A stretch of DNA of 64,000 nt, taken from assembly GCF_002236115.1 (NCBI RefSeq), contig NZ_NIWT01000002.1, positions 496,001 through 560,000 on the forward strand. Reading direction: 5' to 3'. Shown here piece after piece: positions 19,694-28,891 of the stretch. The stretch comes from Pseudomonas jessenii (GTDB lineage Bacteria; Pseudomonadota; Gammaproteobacteria; Pseudomonadales; Pseudomonadaceae). The notes under the pieces were generated by a model. It saw only the letters and a list, made by a program, of their open reading frames with translations, was not told the DNA's origin and did not search any database. Each line of letters opens with the position of its first letter. Position 1 is the stretch's first letter. A program made the position numbers and the translations under genes.

Positions 19694-21142
19694 GTGACTC
19701 AGAAGCCCGACCAGTGTCTTGGTGAATGGATCGACCGTGAAGCACTCGCAGAAGCGATGATTCCGCTTATCGGTCAGCTCTACCGCAATAACAACGTGGT
19801 GAGCTCGATTTATGGCCGCAGCCTGATCAACCGCTCGGTGATTTCGATCCTCAAAGCGCACCGCTTTGCCCGTCATCGCCAGACCGACGAAACCGAACTC
19901 TCCGTCCACGAAACATTCCCGCTACTCAAGGCGATGAGCGAGCTCAAGCTCGGTGCCGCTTCGGTAGACCTGGGCAAGCTGGCGGCCAAATACAAGGCCG
20001 AAGGCAATGGCCGTAGTGCCGAGCAGTTCGTCCGTGAAGAGATGGCCGACGTGGTTGGCCAGCAGAACGCTTCCGCCCGCAAAGGCACCGACGTTGTCCT
20101 GTACGGCTTCGGTCGTATCGGTCGTCTGCTGGCGCGCATCCTGATCGAGAAAACCGGTGGTGGCGACGGCCTGCGTCTGCGCGCCATCGTGGTCCGCAAG
20201 GGCGCCGAGAACGACCTGGTCAAACGTGCCAGCCTGCTGCGTCGCGACTCGGTTCATGGCCCGTTCGATGGCACCATCACCATTGATGAAGCCAACAACA
20301 CCATCACCGCCAACGGCAACCTGATCCAGGTTATCTACGCCAAGAGCCCGGCCGAAGTCGACTACACCCAGTACGGCATCGAAAACGCTCTGATCGTCGA
20401 CAACACCGGTGTATGGCGTGACGCCGATGGTCTGGGCCAGCACCTGGCTTGCCCGGGCGCTGCCCGCGTAATCCTCACCGCACCTGGCAAGGGCGCGCTG
20501 AAGAACATCGTGCACGGCATCAACCACGGCGAAATCACCCCTGACGACAAGATCATCTCGGCCGCTTCGTGCACCACCAACGCCATCGTGCCGGTGCTCA
20601 AAGCTGTGAATGACAAGTACGGCATCGTCAACGGCCACGTCGAAACCGTTCACTCGTTCACCAACGACCAGAACCTGATCGACAACTTCCACAAGGGCAG
20701 CCGTCGTGGCCGCGCCGCGCCGCTGAACATGGTAATCACCGAGACCGGTGCCGCCACTGCAGCCGCCAAGGCTCTGCCAGTGCTCAAGGGCAAGCTGACC
20801 GGTAACGCGATTCGCGTTCCTACGCCGAACGTGTCGATGGCTATCCTGAACCTGAACCTGGAAAAGGCCACCACTCGCGAAGAGATCAACGAGTACCTGC
20901 GCCAGATGGCCATGCACTCGGATCTGCACAAGCAGATCGACTACGTCAGCTCCCAGGAAGTGGTTTCCACCGACTTCGTTGGCTCGCGCCACGCAGGCGT
21001 AGTGGACGCTGAAGCGACCATCACCCAGGATAACCGCGTTGTTCTGTACGTCTGGTACGACAACGAGTTCGGTTACAGCTGCCAGGTGGTTCGCGTGATG
21101 GAAGACATGGCCGGTGTAAACCCGCCAGCATTCCCGCGCTAA
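19694..21142 (+). CDS. gap: Glyceraldehyde-3-phosphate dehydrogenase, N-terminally extended type
   Basis: A 482-residue NAD(P)-dependent GAPDH, about 150 residues longer than the classical enzyme. The Rossmann motif GFGRIG is at about 138-143 and the catalytic cysteine is Cys293 in AASCTTNAIVPV. The C-terminal WYDNEFGYSCQVVRV is canonical. The N-terminal 130 residues (CLGEWIDREALAEAMIPLIG...) are helical and specific to this Pseudomonas type, which is usually associated with gluconeogenesis. I prefer the GTG at 19694 because GGAAGG lies 5 bases upstream; an ATG at 19679 has a pyrimidine-rich upstream region and would add 5 residues. It is divergent from mfd and followed by a strong terminator. 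Confidence 0.9.
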   Translation: MTQKPDQCLGEWIDREALAEAMIPLIGQLYRNNNVVSSIYGRSLINRSVISILKAHRFARHRQTDETELSVHETFPLLKAMSELKLGAASVDLGKLAAKYKAEGNGRSAEQFVREEMADVVGQQNASARKGTDVVLYGFGRIGRLLARILIEKTGGGDGLRLRAIVVRKGAENDLVKRASLLRRDSVHGPFDGTITIDEANNTITANGNLIQVIYAKSPAEVDYTQYGIENALIVDNTGVWRDADGLGQHLACPGAARVILTAPGKGALKNIVHGINHGEITPDDKIISAASCTTNAIVPVLKAVNDKYGIVNGHVETVHSFTNDQNLIDNFHKGSRRGRAAPLNMVITETGAATAAAKALPVLKGKLTGNAIRVPTPNVSMAILNLNLEKATTREEINEYLRQMAMHSDLHKQIDYVSSQEVVSTDFVGSRHAGVVDAEATITQDNRVVLYVWYDNEFGYSCQVVRVMEDMAGVNPPAFPR

Positions 21143-21162
21143 GCCTTAGCTGCACATGAAAA

Positions 21163-21189
21163 CGCCCCGGCCTTGGTCGGGGCGTTTTT
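21163..21189 (+). terminator. Terminator of gap
   Basis: CGCCCCG (21163-21169) pairs with CGGGGCG (21178-21184), with an 8-base loop and five T after it. Confidence 0.93.
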
Positions 21190-21237
21190 GTTTGTGCTGC
21201 TTTTGTCTGTTGGGGGATGTGTTGTTCGCGCTGGCCT

Positions 21238-21397
21238 CATCGCGAGCAAGCTCGCTCCCACAGGGTATGGTGGTGCTTGCACGGTAGTGATCACGCCAGC
21301 TATCCAATGTGGGAGCGAGCTTGCTCGCGATAGCGGTCTGAGAGAGCTATCAATGCTGAATGTGATGGCCTCTTCGCGAGCAAGCCCGCTCCCACGG
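21238..21397. repeat. REP triplet, TGGGAG class
   Basis: Three REP copies alternate in orientation: 21238-21264 (reverse), 21308-21333 (forward) and 21372-21397 (reverse, with CTTCGCGAGCAAGCCCG variations). The third copy is the most diverged. The triplet fills the gap between gap and apbE, where other pseudomonads carry the nqr operon. Confidence 0.85.
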
Positions 21398-21461
21398 TTC
21401 TATCGCATAATGGCTGGCCCTGGCGGTGTGTCAGGGGATGCATTGGGGAGCTCGGGAATTG

Positions 21462-22475
21462 ATGATCAGGTGGCAGGGGGTGGCATTTTTGCTGCTCGGC
21501 GCACTATCAGGCTGCGGCAACGGCGACACTCTGGAGAGCTTCGGCGGCCCGACCATGGGCAGCACTTATTCGATCAAGTATGTGCGCCATGCCGGCCTTC
21601 CGGCGCCGGACGAAGTCCGTGTCCAGGTCGAGCAGATCCTCGCTGATATTGACCGGCAAATGTCGACCTACCGCAGCGACTCGGACATCGAGCGCTTCAA
21701 TGCATTGCCGGCCAACGGCTGTCAGGCAATGCCGGCGTCGATCCTCGAATTGGTCCGCGTGGGTGAGCAACTGTCAGTGCAAAGCGACGGTTCCTACGAC
21801 CTGACGGTGGAGCCGTTGCTGAACCTCTGGGGGTTTGGTCCGCAGGCCCGCGGGGAAAAAGTCCCGACCGCCGACGCGCTCGCCGAAGTCCGCAAGCGCG
21901 TCGGTCATGAACACTTGCGCATCGATGGTGACCGGTTGTGCAAGGACGCCGCCGTGGAGGTCGACTTCAACAGCATCGCCGCCGGTTATGCAGTGGACAC
22001 GATTGCCGCAAGACTCGAGGCGATGGGTATCCATGACTACCTCGCCGAGGCCACGGGTGAGCTCAAGGCGTCCGGCAAGAAAGCTGACGGCTCGCCGTGG
22101 CGCATTGCCCTGGAAGAGCCGCGGGATGACCGGCAGGTGGCGGAGCGGGTCATTGTTGTCGACGGCTACGGCCTGTCCACTTCCGGCGACTACCGGAATT
22201 ATTTCAAGCAGGACGGACAGCGTTTTTCCCACACCTTCGATGCCCACACCGGTGCGCCGGTCTCACACCCCCTGGCGTCCGTCACAGTGATTCATCCTTC
22301 TGCGTTGATGGCCGATGGCTTATCGACACTGTTGCTGATTCTCGGCCCGGAGCGCGGTTGGGACTACGCAGAAAAACACGATATCGGCGCATTTTTTGTG
22401 ATTCGTGCCGATACAGGTTTCGTCACACGCAGCAGTCCCGCTTTTGAACGCCTCAGTGGCAAAAAAACCGAATGA
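21462..22475 (+). CDS. apbE: FAD:protein FMN transferase ApbE (lipoprotein)
   Basis: A 337-residue periplasmic lipoprotein that in its family attaches FMN from FAD to a threonine of redox proteins such as NqrB/NqrC or RnfD/RnfG. The lipobox is LSGC with lipidated Cys18 (LLLGALSGC). Family motifs are GPTMGSTYSIKY, DIDRQMSTYRSDSDIERFN, DLTVEPLLNLWGFGP, EVDFNSIAAGYAVD and GLSTSGDYRNYF. The start ATG at 21462 has GGGGAG about 11 bases upstream, a long spacing. In P. aeruginosa the gene ends the nqr operon; here no nqr gene or nqrM is beside it, so its target must lie elsewhere. Confidence 0.92.
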   Translation: MIRWQGVAFLLLGALSGCGNGDTLESFGGPTMGSTYSIKYVRHAGLPAPDEVRVQVEQILADIDRQMSTYRSDSDIERFNALPANGCQAMPASILELVRVGEQLSVQSDGSYDLTVEPLLNLWGFGPQARGEKVPTADALAEVRKRVGHEHLRIDGDRLCKDAAVEVDFNSIAAGYAVDTIAARLEAMGIHDYLAEATGELKASGKKADGSPWRIALEEPRDDRQVAERVIVVDGYGLSTSGDYRNYFKQDGQRFSHTFDAHTGAPVSHPLASVTVIHPSALMADGLSTLLLILGPERGWDYAEKHDIGAFFVIRADTGFVTRSSPAFERLSGKKTE

Positions 22476-22682
22476 TTTCGGCGATTTGAGCATTGAAAAC
22501 TGGCGTTGTAGCGCAGGCAAAAGTAGCCTACGACGCGACCAAGGGTTAATGTGCGCGGCGTTGACGCTTCTATAGACTGTGTCCGGGTTCTGCACTGGCC
22601 CCAAATTGTTCCTTCATGCCACGCATTGGCGTGATTTAGCCGCAGGTGCCGAGGGTGCCGCGGCCTGTTCTGAGGAGTACGC

Positions 22683-24077
22683 ATGGCTGTCTACAACTAC
22701 GACGTGGTGGTGTTGGGTTCCGGCCCGGCAGGGGAAGGCGCGGCAATGAACGCCGCCAAGGCAGGGCGCAAGGTGGCGATGGTCGATAGCCGTCGCCAGG
22801 TCGGCGGCAACTGCACTCACTTGGGCACCATCCCGTCCAAGGCACTGCGTCACTCGGTGCGGCAGATCATGCAATTCAACACCAACCCGATGTTCCGGGC
22901 CATTGGTGAGCCGCGCTGGTTCTCGTTCCCGGACGTGTTGAAAAGCGCCGAGAAAGTCATCTCCAAGCAAGTCGCTTCGCGTACCGGCTACTACGCCCGT
23001 AACCGCGTCGACGTATTCTTCGGCACCGGCAGCTTCGCCGACGAGCAAACCATCGAAGTGGTCTGCGCCAACGGCGTGGTCGAGAAACTGGTGGCCAAGC
23101 ACATCATCATCGCCACCGGTTCGCGTCCTTATCGCCCGGCGGACATCGATTTCCACCACCCGCGTATCTACGATAGCGACACCATCCTCAGCCTCGGCCA
23201 CACCCCGCGTAAACTCATCGTTTACGGCGCCGGCGTGATCGGTTGCGAATACGCCTCGATCTTCAGCGGTCTGGGTGTATTGGTTGAATTGGTGGACAAC
23301 CGTGGGCAACTGCTGAGTTTCCTCGACTCGGAAATTTCCCAGGCCCTGAGTTATCACTTCAGCAACAACAACATCACGGTTCGCCACAACGAAGACTACG
23401 ACCGCGTCGAAGGCGTGGACAACGGCGTGATCCTGCACCTCAAGTCCGGCAAGAAGATCAAGGCCGACGCCTTGCTCTGGTGTAACGGTCGTACCGGCAA
23501 CACCGATCAGTTGGGTCTGGAAAACATCGGCGTGAAGGTCAACAGCCGTGGCCAGATCGAAGTCGACGAGGCGTACCGCACCTGCGTGCCGAACATCTAC
23601 GGCGCCGGTGACGTGATCGGCTGGCCGAGCCTGGCCAGTGCCGCCCACGACCAGGGTCGCTCGGCCGCCGGCAGCATCGTCGATAACGGTAGCTGGCGCT
23701 TTGTGAATGACGTGCCGACCGGCATCTACACCATTCCGGAGATCAGCTCGATCGGCAAGAACGAGCAGGAGCTGACCCAGGCCAAGGTGCCGTACGAAGT
23801 GGGCAAGGCCTTCTTCAAGAGCATGGCGCGGGCGCAGATCGCCGGCGAGCCGCAAGGCATGCTGAAGATCCTGTTCCACCGTGAAACCCTGGAAGTGCTG
23901 GGTGTTCACTGCTTCGGTTATCAGGCGTCGGAGATCGTGCACATCGGTCAGGCGATCATGAACCAGCCGGGCGAACTCAACACGTTGAAGTACTTCGTCA
24001 ACACCACGTTCAACTACCCGACCATGGCCGAAGCCTATCGGGTAGCCGCGTACGACGGCCTCAACCGGCTTTTTTGA
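22683..24077 (+). CDS. sthA: Soluble pyridine nucleotide transhydrogenase
   Basis: A 464-residue flavoprotein that transfers hydride from NADPH to NAD+ in the cytosol to balance the two pools. The FAD motif [19 protein letters not shown] starts near residue 9, and the NAD motif [19 protein letters not shown] lies near residue 180. The position of the redox disulfide in related reductases reads [15 protein letters not shown], with only one cysteine, as is normal for SthA and unlike lipoamide dehydrogenase. The ATG at 22683 is preceded by GAGGAG. It is transcribed alone and converges on glpQ. Confidence 0.95.
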   Translation: MAVYNYDVVVLGSGPAGEGAAMNAAKAGRKVAMVDSRRQVGGNCTHLGTIPSKALRHSVRQIMQFNTNPMFRAIGEPRWFSFPDVLKSAEKVISKQVASRTGYYARNRVDVFFGTGSFADEQTIEVVCANGVVEKLVAKHIIIATGSRPYRPADIDFHHPRIYDSDTILSLGHTPRKLIVYGAGVIGCEYASIFSGLGVLVELVDNRGQLLSFLDSEISQALSYHFSNNNITVRHNEDYDRVEGVDNGVILHLKSGKKIKADALLWCNGRTGNTDQLGLENIGVKVNSRGQIEVDEAYRTCVPNIYGAGDVIGWPSLASAAHDQGRSAAGSIVDNGSWRFVNDVPTGIYTIPEISSIGKNEQELTQAKVPYEVGKAFFKSMARAQIAGEPQGMLKILFHRETLEVLGVHCFGYQASEIVHIGQAIMNQPGELNTLKYFVNTTFNYPTMAEAYRVAAYDGLNRLF

Positions 24078-24083
24078 CGGGCT

Positions 24084-24108
24084 CCGGCCGGTGGCCTGAG
24101 CCGGCCGG
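24084..24108. terminator. Strong hairpin between convergent sthA and glpQ
   Basis: CCGGCCGG (24084-24091) is repeated as its own inverse at 24101-24108 with a 9-base loop. Neither strand has a T run, so its role as terminator is uncertain; it may stabilise the RNA ends. Confidence 0.4.
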
Positions 24109-24119
24109 GGAGACCGATT

Positions 24120-24842
24120 TCAGCAATTCTCGAGCGTGGCGGTGGCCAAACCGGGAAAGTCTGTAATCAGGCTGTCAACGCCGAAGTCGGCGAGTCTGCG
24201 CATCAGCGCGGGCTCGTTGACGGTCCATACCGACACATGCAGCCCCTGACGTTGCGCCCTTTGCAGACGTTCCGGCGTGCACAGGGTCCAGTTCAGCGCC
24301 AGAATCTCACAGCCATAGCTGGCGGCGACCTTCAGTGGGTCAAGCCAGGCATACTCGGCCACCAGCCCGCGGGATACGTCCGGCACCAACTCCAGCGCAG
24401 CCTTGAGCACTTCACGGGAGCTCGAGGTGATGGTCACCTTGTCCATCAGGCCATGACGCTGCACCATTTCGCGAATCGCCAGCACGGTGGTCGCGGCACG
24501 CATCCGTGATGCGCTTTTGACTTCCAGCTGCCAGTGATCGAAGTCGCATTTCTCGAACAGTTCTTCCAGTGTCGGAATCGGGCATGGCTTGATCCAGCCC
24601 GGGCCACCCTTGCGTGCGTCATACGTCACAAGCTCGGCCGCCGTGTGTTCGACGACCTTGCCGCGACGGTCAGTGGTGCGCTTGAGGCTCGGGTCGTGGA
24701 TGACCATCAGCTCGCCGTCCATGGACAGGTGCAGGTCCAGTTCGCAGCGACGCACGCCGTGCTTGAGACATTCCTGAAAGCTGGTCAGGGTGTTTTCCGG
24801 TGCTTCGCCCTTGGCGCCGCGATGGCCGTAGATGAGGGTCAC
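24120..24842 (-). CDS. Glycerophosphodiester phosphodiesterase
   Basis: A 240-residue GDPD-family enzyme that hydrolyses glycerophosphodiesters to glycerol-3-phosphate and an alcohol. The catalytic and metal motifs are at the N-terminus: IYGHRGAKGEAPENTLTSF (His7, Arg8, Glu14) and CELDLHLSMDGELMVIHDP. The C-terminal VWTVNEPALMRRLADFGVD and DSLITDFPG are typical of the TIM barrel. It lacks a signal peptide, so it is a cytosolic (UgpQ-like) form. It follows the PilZ gene by 14 bases and forms an operon with it. Confidence 0.92.
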   Translation of the reverse strand: MTLIYGHRGAKGEAPENTLTSFQECLKHGVRRCELDLHLSMDGELMVIHDPSLKRTTDRRGKVVEHTAAELVTYDARKGGPGWIKPCPIPTLEELFEKCDFDHWQLEVKSASRMRAATTVLAIREMVQRHGLMDKVTITSSSREVLKAALELVPDVSRGLVAEYAWLDPLKVAASYGCEILALNWTLCTPERLQRAQRQGLHVSVWTVNEPALMRRLADFGVDSLITDFPGLATATLENC

Positions 24843-24856
24843 GGTTCTTCCTTAAT

Positions 24857-25438
24857 TTAATTGCCTGATTCGAGTTGGTCGCGGGCCAGGCGTCGTTCCT
24901 GGGCCTGCTTTTGCAAGATGTGGCGGGCCAGCAGTTGGCGTTGGGCGTCGGTCAGGTGTTCGAACTCGGTGCCGACGTCATAGCCGTCGCCCTTGCGGTC
25001 GCAATGGGTGACGCGGGCGCGCAGCAGCAGGCCCAGGGCCTGCGGCATCAGCACCAGTTTGACCGACAGGAGTGCGCCGGCGGCAATGGGCGATGGATGC
25101 TGAAAGTCGATGCCGCCTTCGGAGATGATCACCGGCTGCGGTTCGCCGATCTGCCCGAGCACGGTGATGGCGATCACCTGGCTCAGCAAGTCGATGCGTT
25201 TGTTCTGGGATTTGAGGAACGCCGCGAGGTTCCGGTCGCGTTCGCTGATCTGGCGCAACAGGTGTTGCGACTCGAATTCGCTCAGGTGCAGTTCGCTGAG
25301 CAAGTTGAAGAGCGGGGAAGCATCCTGCAACACTTCCTGGCCTGTGGCTTCAGTAGCGGACAGGGGCCGAATTTCCAGTGCGATCGTATCCTCGATACGG
25401 TAGTATTCGCGGCGATCTTCTTCATCTAATGTCGACAT
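24857..25438 (-). CDS. PilZ-domain-like protein
   Basis: A 193-residue protein starting MSTLDEEDRREYYRIEDTIALEIR. A middle helical region (about 60-105, FNLLSELHLSEFESQHLLRQI) leads into a PilZ-like beta barrel (ISEGGIDFQHPSPIAAGALL, then RARVTHCDRKGDGYDVGTEFEHL). The c-di-GMP-binding RxxxR is not clear at the barrel start, and the usual D/NxSxxG reads IISEGG, so ligand binding is uncertain. The gene lies upstream of the phosphodiesterase and is divergent from lolC, matching its position in P. aeruginosa from memory. Confidence 0.75.
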   Translation of the reverse strand: MSTLDEEDRREYYRIEDTIALEIRPLSATEATGQEVLQDASPLFNLLSELHLSEFESQHLLRQISERDRNLAAFLKSQNKRIDLLSQVIAITVLGQIGEPQPVIISEGGIDFQHPSPIAAGALLSVKLVLMPQALGLLLRARVTHCDRKGDGYDVGTEFEHLTDAQRQLLARHILQKQAQERRLARDQLESGN

Positions 25439-25532
25439 GGCGAACCCATGGTAGCGGCGGTGGTCTGAGTGTAAAGCTGGTTATCGACCCCCGCCACAAG
25501 GACGTTCCTTTTCCCTCCGAACAAGCCCCGAC

Positions 25533-26783
25533 ATGTTCAGACCTCTCTTCGTATTTATCGGCACGCGTTACACCCGTGCAAAGCGTCGCAATCATTTTGT
25601 GTCATTCATTTCCCTGACTTCGATGATCGGGCTCGCCCTTGGCGTGGTCGTGATGATCGTGGTGCTGTCGGTGATGAACGGCTTCGATCATGAGATGCGC
25701 ACCCGCGTGCTGGGCATGGTGCCCCACGCGACCATCGAGTCCGGTGAGGCGATCAGCGATTGGCAAGGCCTGGCCGCGAAGATCAAGCAGAACCCGCAGG
25801 TGACGGCCGTGGCGCCGTTTACGCAAATGCAGGGTTTGCTGACCAATAACGGCAAGGTCTCGAAAGTCCTGCTCAATGCCATTGACCCGGCGCAAGAGCG
25901 CCAGGTGTCGATCATCGATCAATTCATGACCCAGGGAAAACTCGACGACCTGGTGCCGGGTGAGTTCGGCATCGTCATCGGCGACAAGGCCGCGGCCAAG
26001 CTCGGTGCGGCCATCGGCGACAAGCTGACCTTCGTCGCGCCCGAAGTCACGGTGACCCCGGCCGGGATGTTCCCGCGCATGAAACGCTTTACCGTGGTCG
26101 GCATCTTCCATGTTGGCGCCGGTGAGCTCGATGGTTATCTTGGCGTCACCAACCTGCAGGATCTGGCCCGGCTGCACCGCTGGAAACCGGATCAGGTCCA
26201 GGGCCTGCGCCTGAAGTTCGACGATCTGTTCCAGGCGCCGCGCACCGCGTGGAGCATCGCCCGCGACCTCGGCGAAGACCGCTACTACGCCCGCGACTGG
26301 ACTCGCACCCACGGCAACCTGTACCAGGCGATCCGCATGGAAAAAGCCATGATCGGCCTGTTGCTGCTGCTGATCGTTGCCGTCGCTGCGTTCAACATCA
26401 TTTCCACGCTGGTGATGGTGGTGAATGACAAGAAGGGCGACATCGCGATCCTGCGCACGCTGGGCGCCACACCGGGCACGATCATGCGCACGTTCATGGT
26501 GCAAGGCACTGTCATTGGCGTAGTCGGTACCGCGATCGGCGCGGTGGTCGGGATCTTCGCCGCGCTGAACGTCAGCGCCGCGATCTCGGCCCTCGAAGGC
26601 CTGATCGGGCACAAGTTCCTCAACGCCGACGTGTATTTCATCGATTACCTGCCGTCGCAGGTGCAGAGCCAGGACGTCGTGATGGTCTGCTCCGCGGCGT
26701 TGGTCCTGAGTTTCCTCGCCACCCTGTATCCAGCCTGGCGTGCCGCGCGCACCCAGCCTGCGGAGGCGCTACGTTATGAGTGA
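25533..26783 (+). CDS. lolC: Lipoprotein release ABC transporter permease LolC
   Basis: A 416-residue inner-membrane permease of the LolCDE complex, which extracts outer-membrane lipoproteins and passes them to LolA. It has one transmembrane helix near residues 22-50, a large periplasmic domain (about 60-265) and three C-terminal helices (from [21 protein letters not shown]). It starts [20 protein letters not shown], almost the same as LolE. The stop overlaps the lolD start by 8 bases. LolC and LolE are tandem paralogues; naming the first LolC follows convention and gene order. Confidence 0.92.
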   Translation: MFRPLFVFIGTRYTRAKRRNHFVSFISLTSMIGLALGVVVMIVVLSVMNGFDHEMRTRVLGMVPHATIESGEAISDWQGLAAKIKQNPQVTAVAPFTQMQGLLTNNGKVSKVLLNAIDPAQERQVSIIDQFMTQGKLDDLVPGEFGIVIGDKAAAKLGAAIGDKLTFVAPEVTVTPAGMFPRMKRFTVVGIFHVGAGELDGYLGVTNLQDLARLHRWKPDQVQGLRLKFDDLFQAPRTAWSIARDLGEDRYYARDWTRTHGNLYQAIRMEKAMIGLLLLLIVAVAAFNIISTLVMVVNDKKGDIAILRTLGATPGTIMRTFMVQGTVIGVVGTAIGAVVGIFAALNVSAAISALEGLIGHKFLNADVYFIDYLPSQVQSQDVVMVCSAALVLSFLATLYPAWRAARTQPAEALRYE

Positions 26784-27474
26784 GTCGGGCATGAGTGATA
26801 AAGCAATCTTGAGCTGCCGCAGCCTGGGCAAATCCTACGAGGAAGGCCCGGAATCGGTGGAAGTGTTGGCCGGCCTGCAACTGGAGTTGCACCCGGGCGA
26901 GCGTGTGGCGATTGTCGGCAAGTCGGGCTCGGGCAAAAGTACCTTGCTCAACCTGCTGGGTGGCCTCGATACACCGACCAAGGGCAGCGTCTGGCTCGAC
27001 GGTGAAGAACTGTCGGCGCTGAGCGAGAAGAAACGCGGCCTGCTGCGTAATCGCGCCCTCGGCTTCGTGTATCAGTTCCACCACCTGCTGCCGGAATTCA
27101 CCGCCCTGGAGAACGTCTGCATGCCGTTGCTGATCGGCAAGACCGCGATCCCCGAAGCGCGTCAGCGTGCCAAGGCGTTGCTGGAGCGGGTAGGGCTGGG
27201 TCATCGCCTGGAGCACAAGCCGGCCGAACTGTCCGGTGGTGAGCGTCAGCGCGTGGCCATCGCCCGCGCCCTTGTGAACAATCCGGGCCTTGTGATGCTC
27301 GACGAGCCGACCGGCAACCTCGATTCCCACACCGCCCAGGGGATCCAGGACTTGATGCTGGAGCTCAGCACCTCGATGCGTACGGCGTTCCTGGTGGTGA
27401 CCCACGACATGAACCTCGCCCGCCAGATGGACCGCGTCCTGCACTTGCAGGAAGGTTGCCTGACTCCCATCTAA
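26776..27474 (+). CDS. lolD: Lipoprotein release ATPase LolD
   Basis: A 232-residue ABC ATPase that powers LolCDE. It has Walker [21 protein letters not shown]-loop in [17 protein letters not shown] (the LPEFTALEN segment is typical of LolD), signature [16 protein letters not shown], Walker [12 protein letters not shown] and switch His in VVTHDMN. I chose ATG 26776 because GGAGG lies 9 bases upstream; a second ATG at 26791 would give 227 residues. It is overlapped by lolC and followed by a terminator-like hairpin before lolE. Confidence 0.94.
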   Translation: MSESGMSDKAILSCRSLGKSYEEGPESVEVLAGLQLELHPGERVAIVGKSGSGKSTLLNLLGGLDTPTKGSVWLDGEELSALSEKKRGLLRNRALGFVYQFHHLLPEFTALENVCMPLLIGKTAIPEARQRAKALLERVGLGHRLEHKPAELSGGERQRVAIARALVNNPGLVMLDEPTGNLDSHTAQGIQDLMLELSTSMRTAFLVVTHDMNLARQMDRVLHLQEGCLTPI

Positions 27475-27484
27475 CGGATTGAAA

Positions 27485-27519
27485 CCCGACGCGACCGAAA
27501 GGTGCGTCGGGTCTTTTAT
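27485..27519 (+). terminator. Terminator-like hairpin between lolD and lolE
   Basis: CCCGACGC (27485-27492) pairs with GCGTCGGG (27504-27511), followed by TCTTTTATTTTT. It could reduce the level of lolE relative to lolCD or mark a separate lolE promoter. Confidence 0.7.
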
Positions 27520-27540
27520 TTTTATACGGTGCCCCAGCGA

Positions 27541-28785
27541 ATGTTCAGACCGTTATCGATCTTTATCGGCACGCGCTATACCCGCGCCAAGCGCCGCAAT
27601 CGCTTTGTTTCCTTCATCTCGATGACCTCGATGATCGGCCTCGCCCTCGGCGTGCTGGCGATGATCGTGGTGCTGTCGGTGATGAACGGCTTCCAGCGCG
27701 AAATGAGCTCGCGCATCCTTGGCATGGTGCCGCACGCCACCATCGTCGGCGTGAACCCGATTGACGACTGGAAGCCCGTGGCGGCGGCCGCGATGAAAAA
27801 CCCGGAAGTGACGGCGGCGGTGCCGTTCACCGAGATGGAGGGCATGCTGTCCTACAAGGGCACGATGCAGCCGATCCAGGTCAGCGGTGTCGACCCGGCG
27901 CTGGAAGGCCAGGTGTCGATCGTCGCCAAGCACATCGTTCAGGGGAGCCTGGAAGCCCTGAAGCCGGGCGAATTCGGCGTGGTGATCGGGCAGATCACGG
28001 CGCGCCGCTTCCGCTTGAACGTGGGCGACAAGATCACCTTGATCGTGCCTGAGGTCAGCAATGCGCCGGGCGGCATTACCCCGCGCATGCAGCGGCTGAA
28101 TGTGGTCGGCGTGTTCAAGGTCGGTGCGGAACTGGACGGCACCATGGCGCTGATCCACATGGCCGATGCCGCGCAGATGCAGCACTGGGAGCCGAATCAG
28201 GTGCAGAGCGTGCGCCTGGCGGTGAAGGACTTGTATGCCGCGCCGCAAGTGTCGAACGACATCGCCACGGGACTGGGCGCCGCCTACAAGGCTGACGACT
28301 GGACCCACACCCAGGGCAGCCTGTTCAGCGCGATGAAGATGGAAAAAACCATGATCGGCCTGCTGTTGCTGATGATCGTCGCGGTGGCGGCGTTCAACAT
28401 CATCGCGACCCTGATCATGGTGGTGAACGACAAGGGTGCGGACATCGCGATCCTGCGCACCATCGGCGCCACGCCACGGCAGATCATGGCGATCTTCGTG
28501 GTGCAGGGCACGGTGATCGGCATCGTCGGCACCTTGATTGGCGGTGTATTGGGCGTGATCGCCGCGCTGAACGTCAGCCAGATCGTGGGCTGGATCGAGC
28601 GGGTCAGCGGGCAGCACATCTTCAGTTCCGACGTGTACTTCGTCAGTAACCTGCCGTCTGAGTTGCAAGGCGCGGATGTGGCGCTGATCTGCACGGCGGG
28701 GTTTGTCATGAGCTTCCTGGCCACGGTTTACCCGGCCTGGCGTGCGGCGAAGATCGAGCCGGCTCATGCACTTAGATATTCGTAA
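27541..28785 (+). CDS. lolE: Lipoprotein release ABC transporter permease LolE
   Basis: A 414-residue paralogue of LolC with the same layout: one N-terminal transmembrane helix, a periplasmic domain and three C-terminal helices ([19 protein letters not shown]). It starts [20 protein letters not shown] at ATG 27541; an upstream in-frame start would lie inside the hairpin. With LolC it forms the heterodimeric channel of the transporter. A hairpin with a T-rich tract separates it from lolD, so read-through or an internal promoter is needed. A REP doublet follows. Confidence 0.92.
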   Translation: MFRPLSIFIGTRYTRAKRRNRFVSFISMTSMIGLALGVLAMIVVLSVMNGFQREMSSRILGMVPHATIVGVNPIDDWKPVAAAAMKNPEVTAAVPFTEMEGMLSYKGTMQPIQVSGVDPALEGQVSIVAKHIVQGSLEALKPGEFGVVIGQITARRFRLNVGDKITLIVPEVSNAPGGITPRMQRLNVVGVFKVGAELDGTMALIHMADAAQMQHWEPNQVQSVRLAVKDLYAAPQVSNDIATGLGAAYKADDWTHTQGSLFSAMKMEKTMIGLLLLMIVAVAAFNIIATLIMVVNDKGADIAILRTIGATPRQIMAIFVVQGTVIGIVGTLIGGVLGVIAALNVSQIVGWIERVSGQHIFSSDVYFVSNLPSELQGADVALICTAGFVMSFLATVYPAWRAAKIEPAHALRYS

Positions 28786-28797
28786 CCAGTAACACCG

Positions 28798-28874
28798 CCA
28801 TCGCGAGCAAGCTCGCTCCCACAGTAGATCTGAGTCAACTCGGTCAACTGTGGGAGCGAGCTTGCTCGCGATGG
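28798..28874. repeat. REP doublet, TGGGAG class
   Basis: CCATCGCGAGCAAGC...CCCACAG (28798-28824) and its inverse CTGTGGGAGC...CGATGG (28848-28874) with a 23-base spacer. It lies between the convergent lolE and the sensor kinase gene. Confidence 0.88.
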
Positions 28875-28891
28875 GGCTGTACCTGCCGGCC

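Noticed and set aside
22614..23942. 442-codon minus-strand ORF opposite sthA
   Set aside because: sthA is complete and typical; this frame has the usual composition of an antisense shadow.
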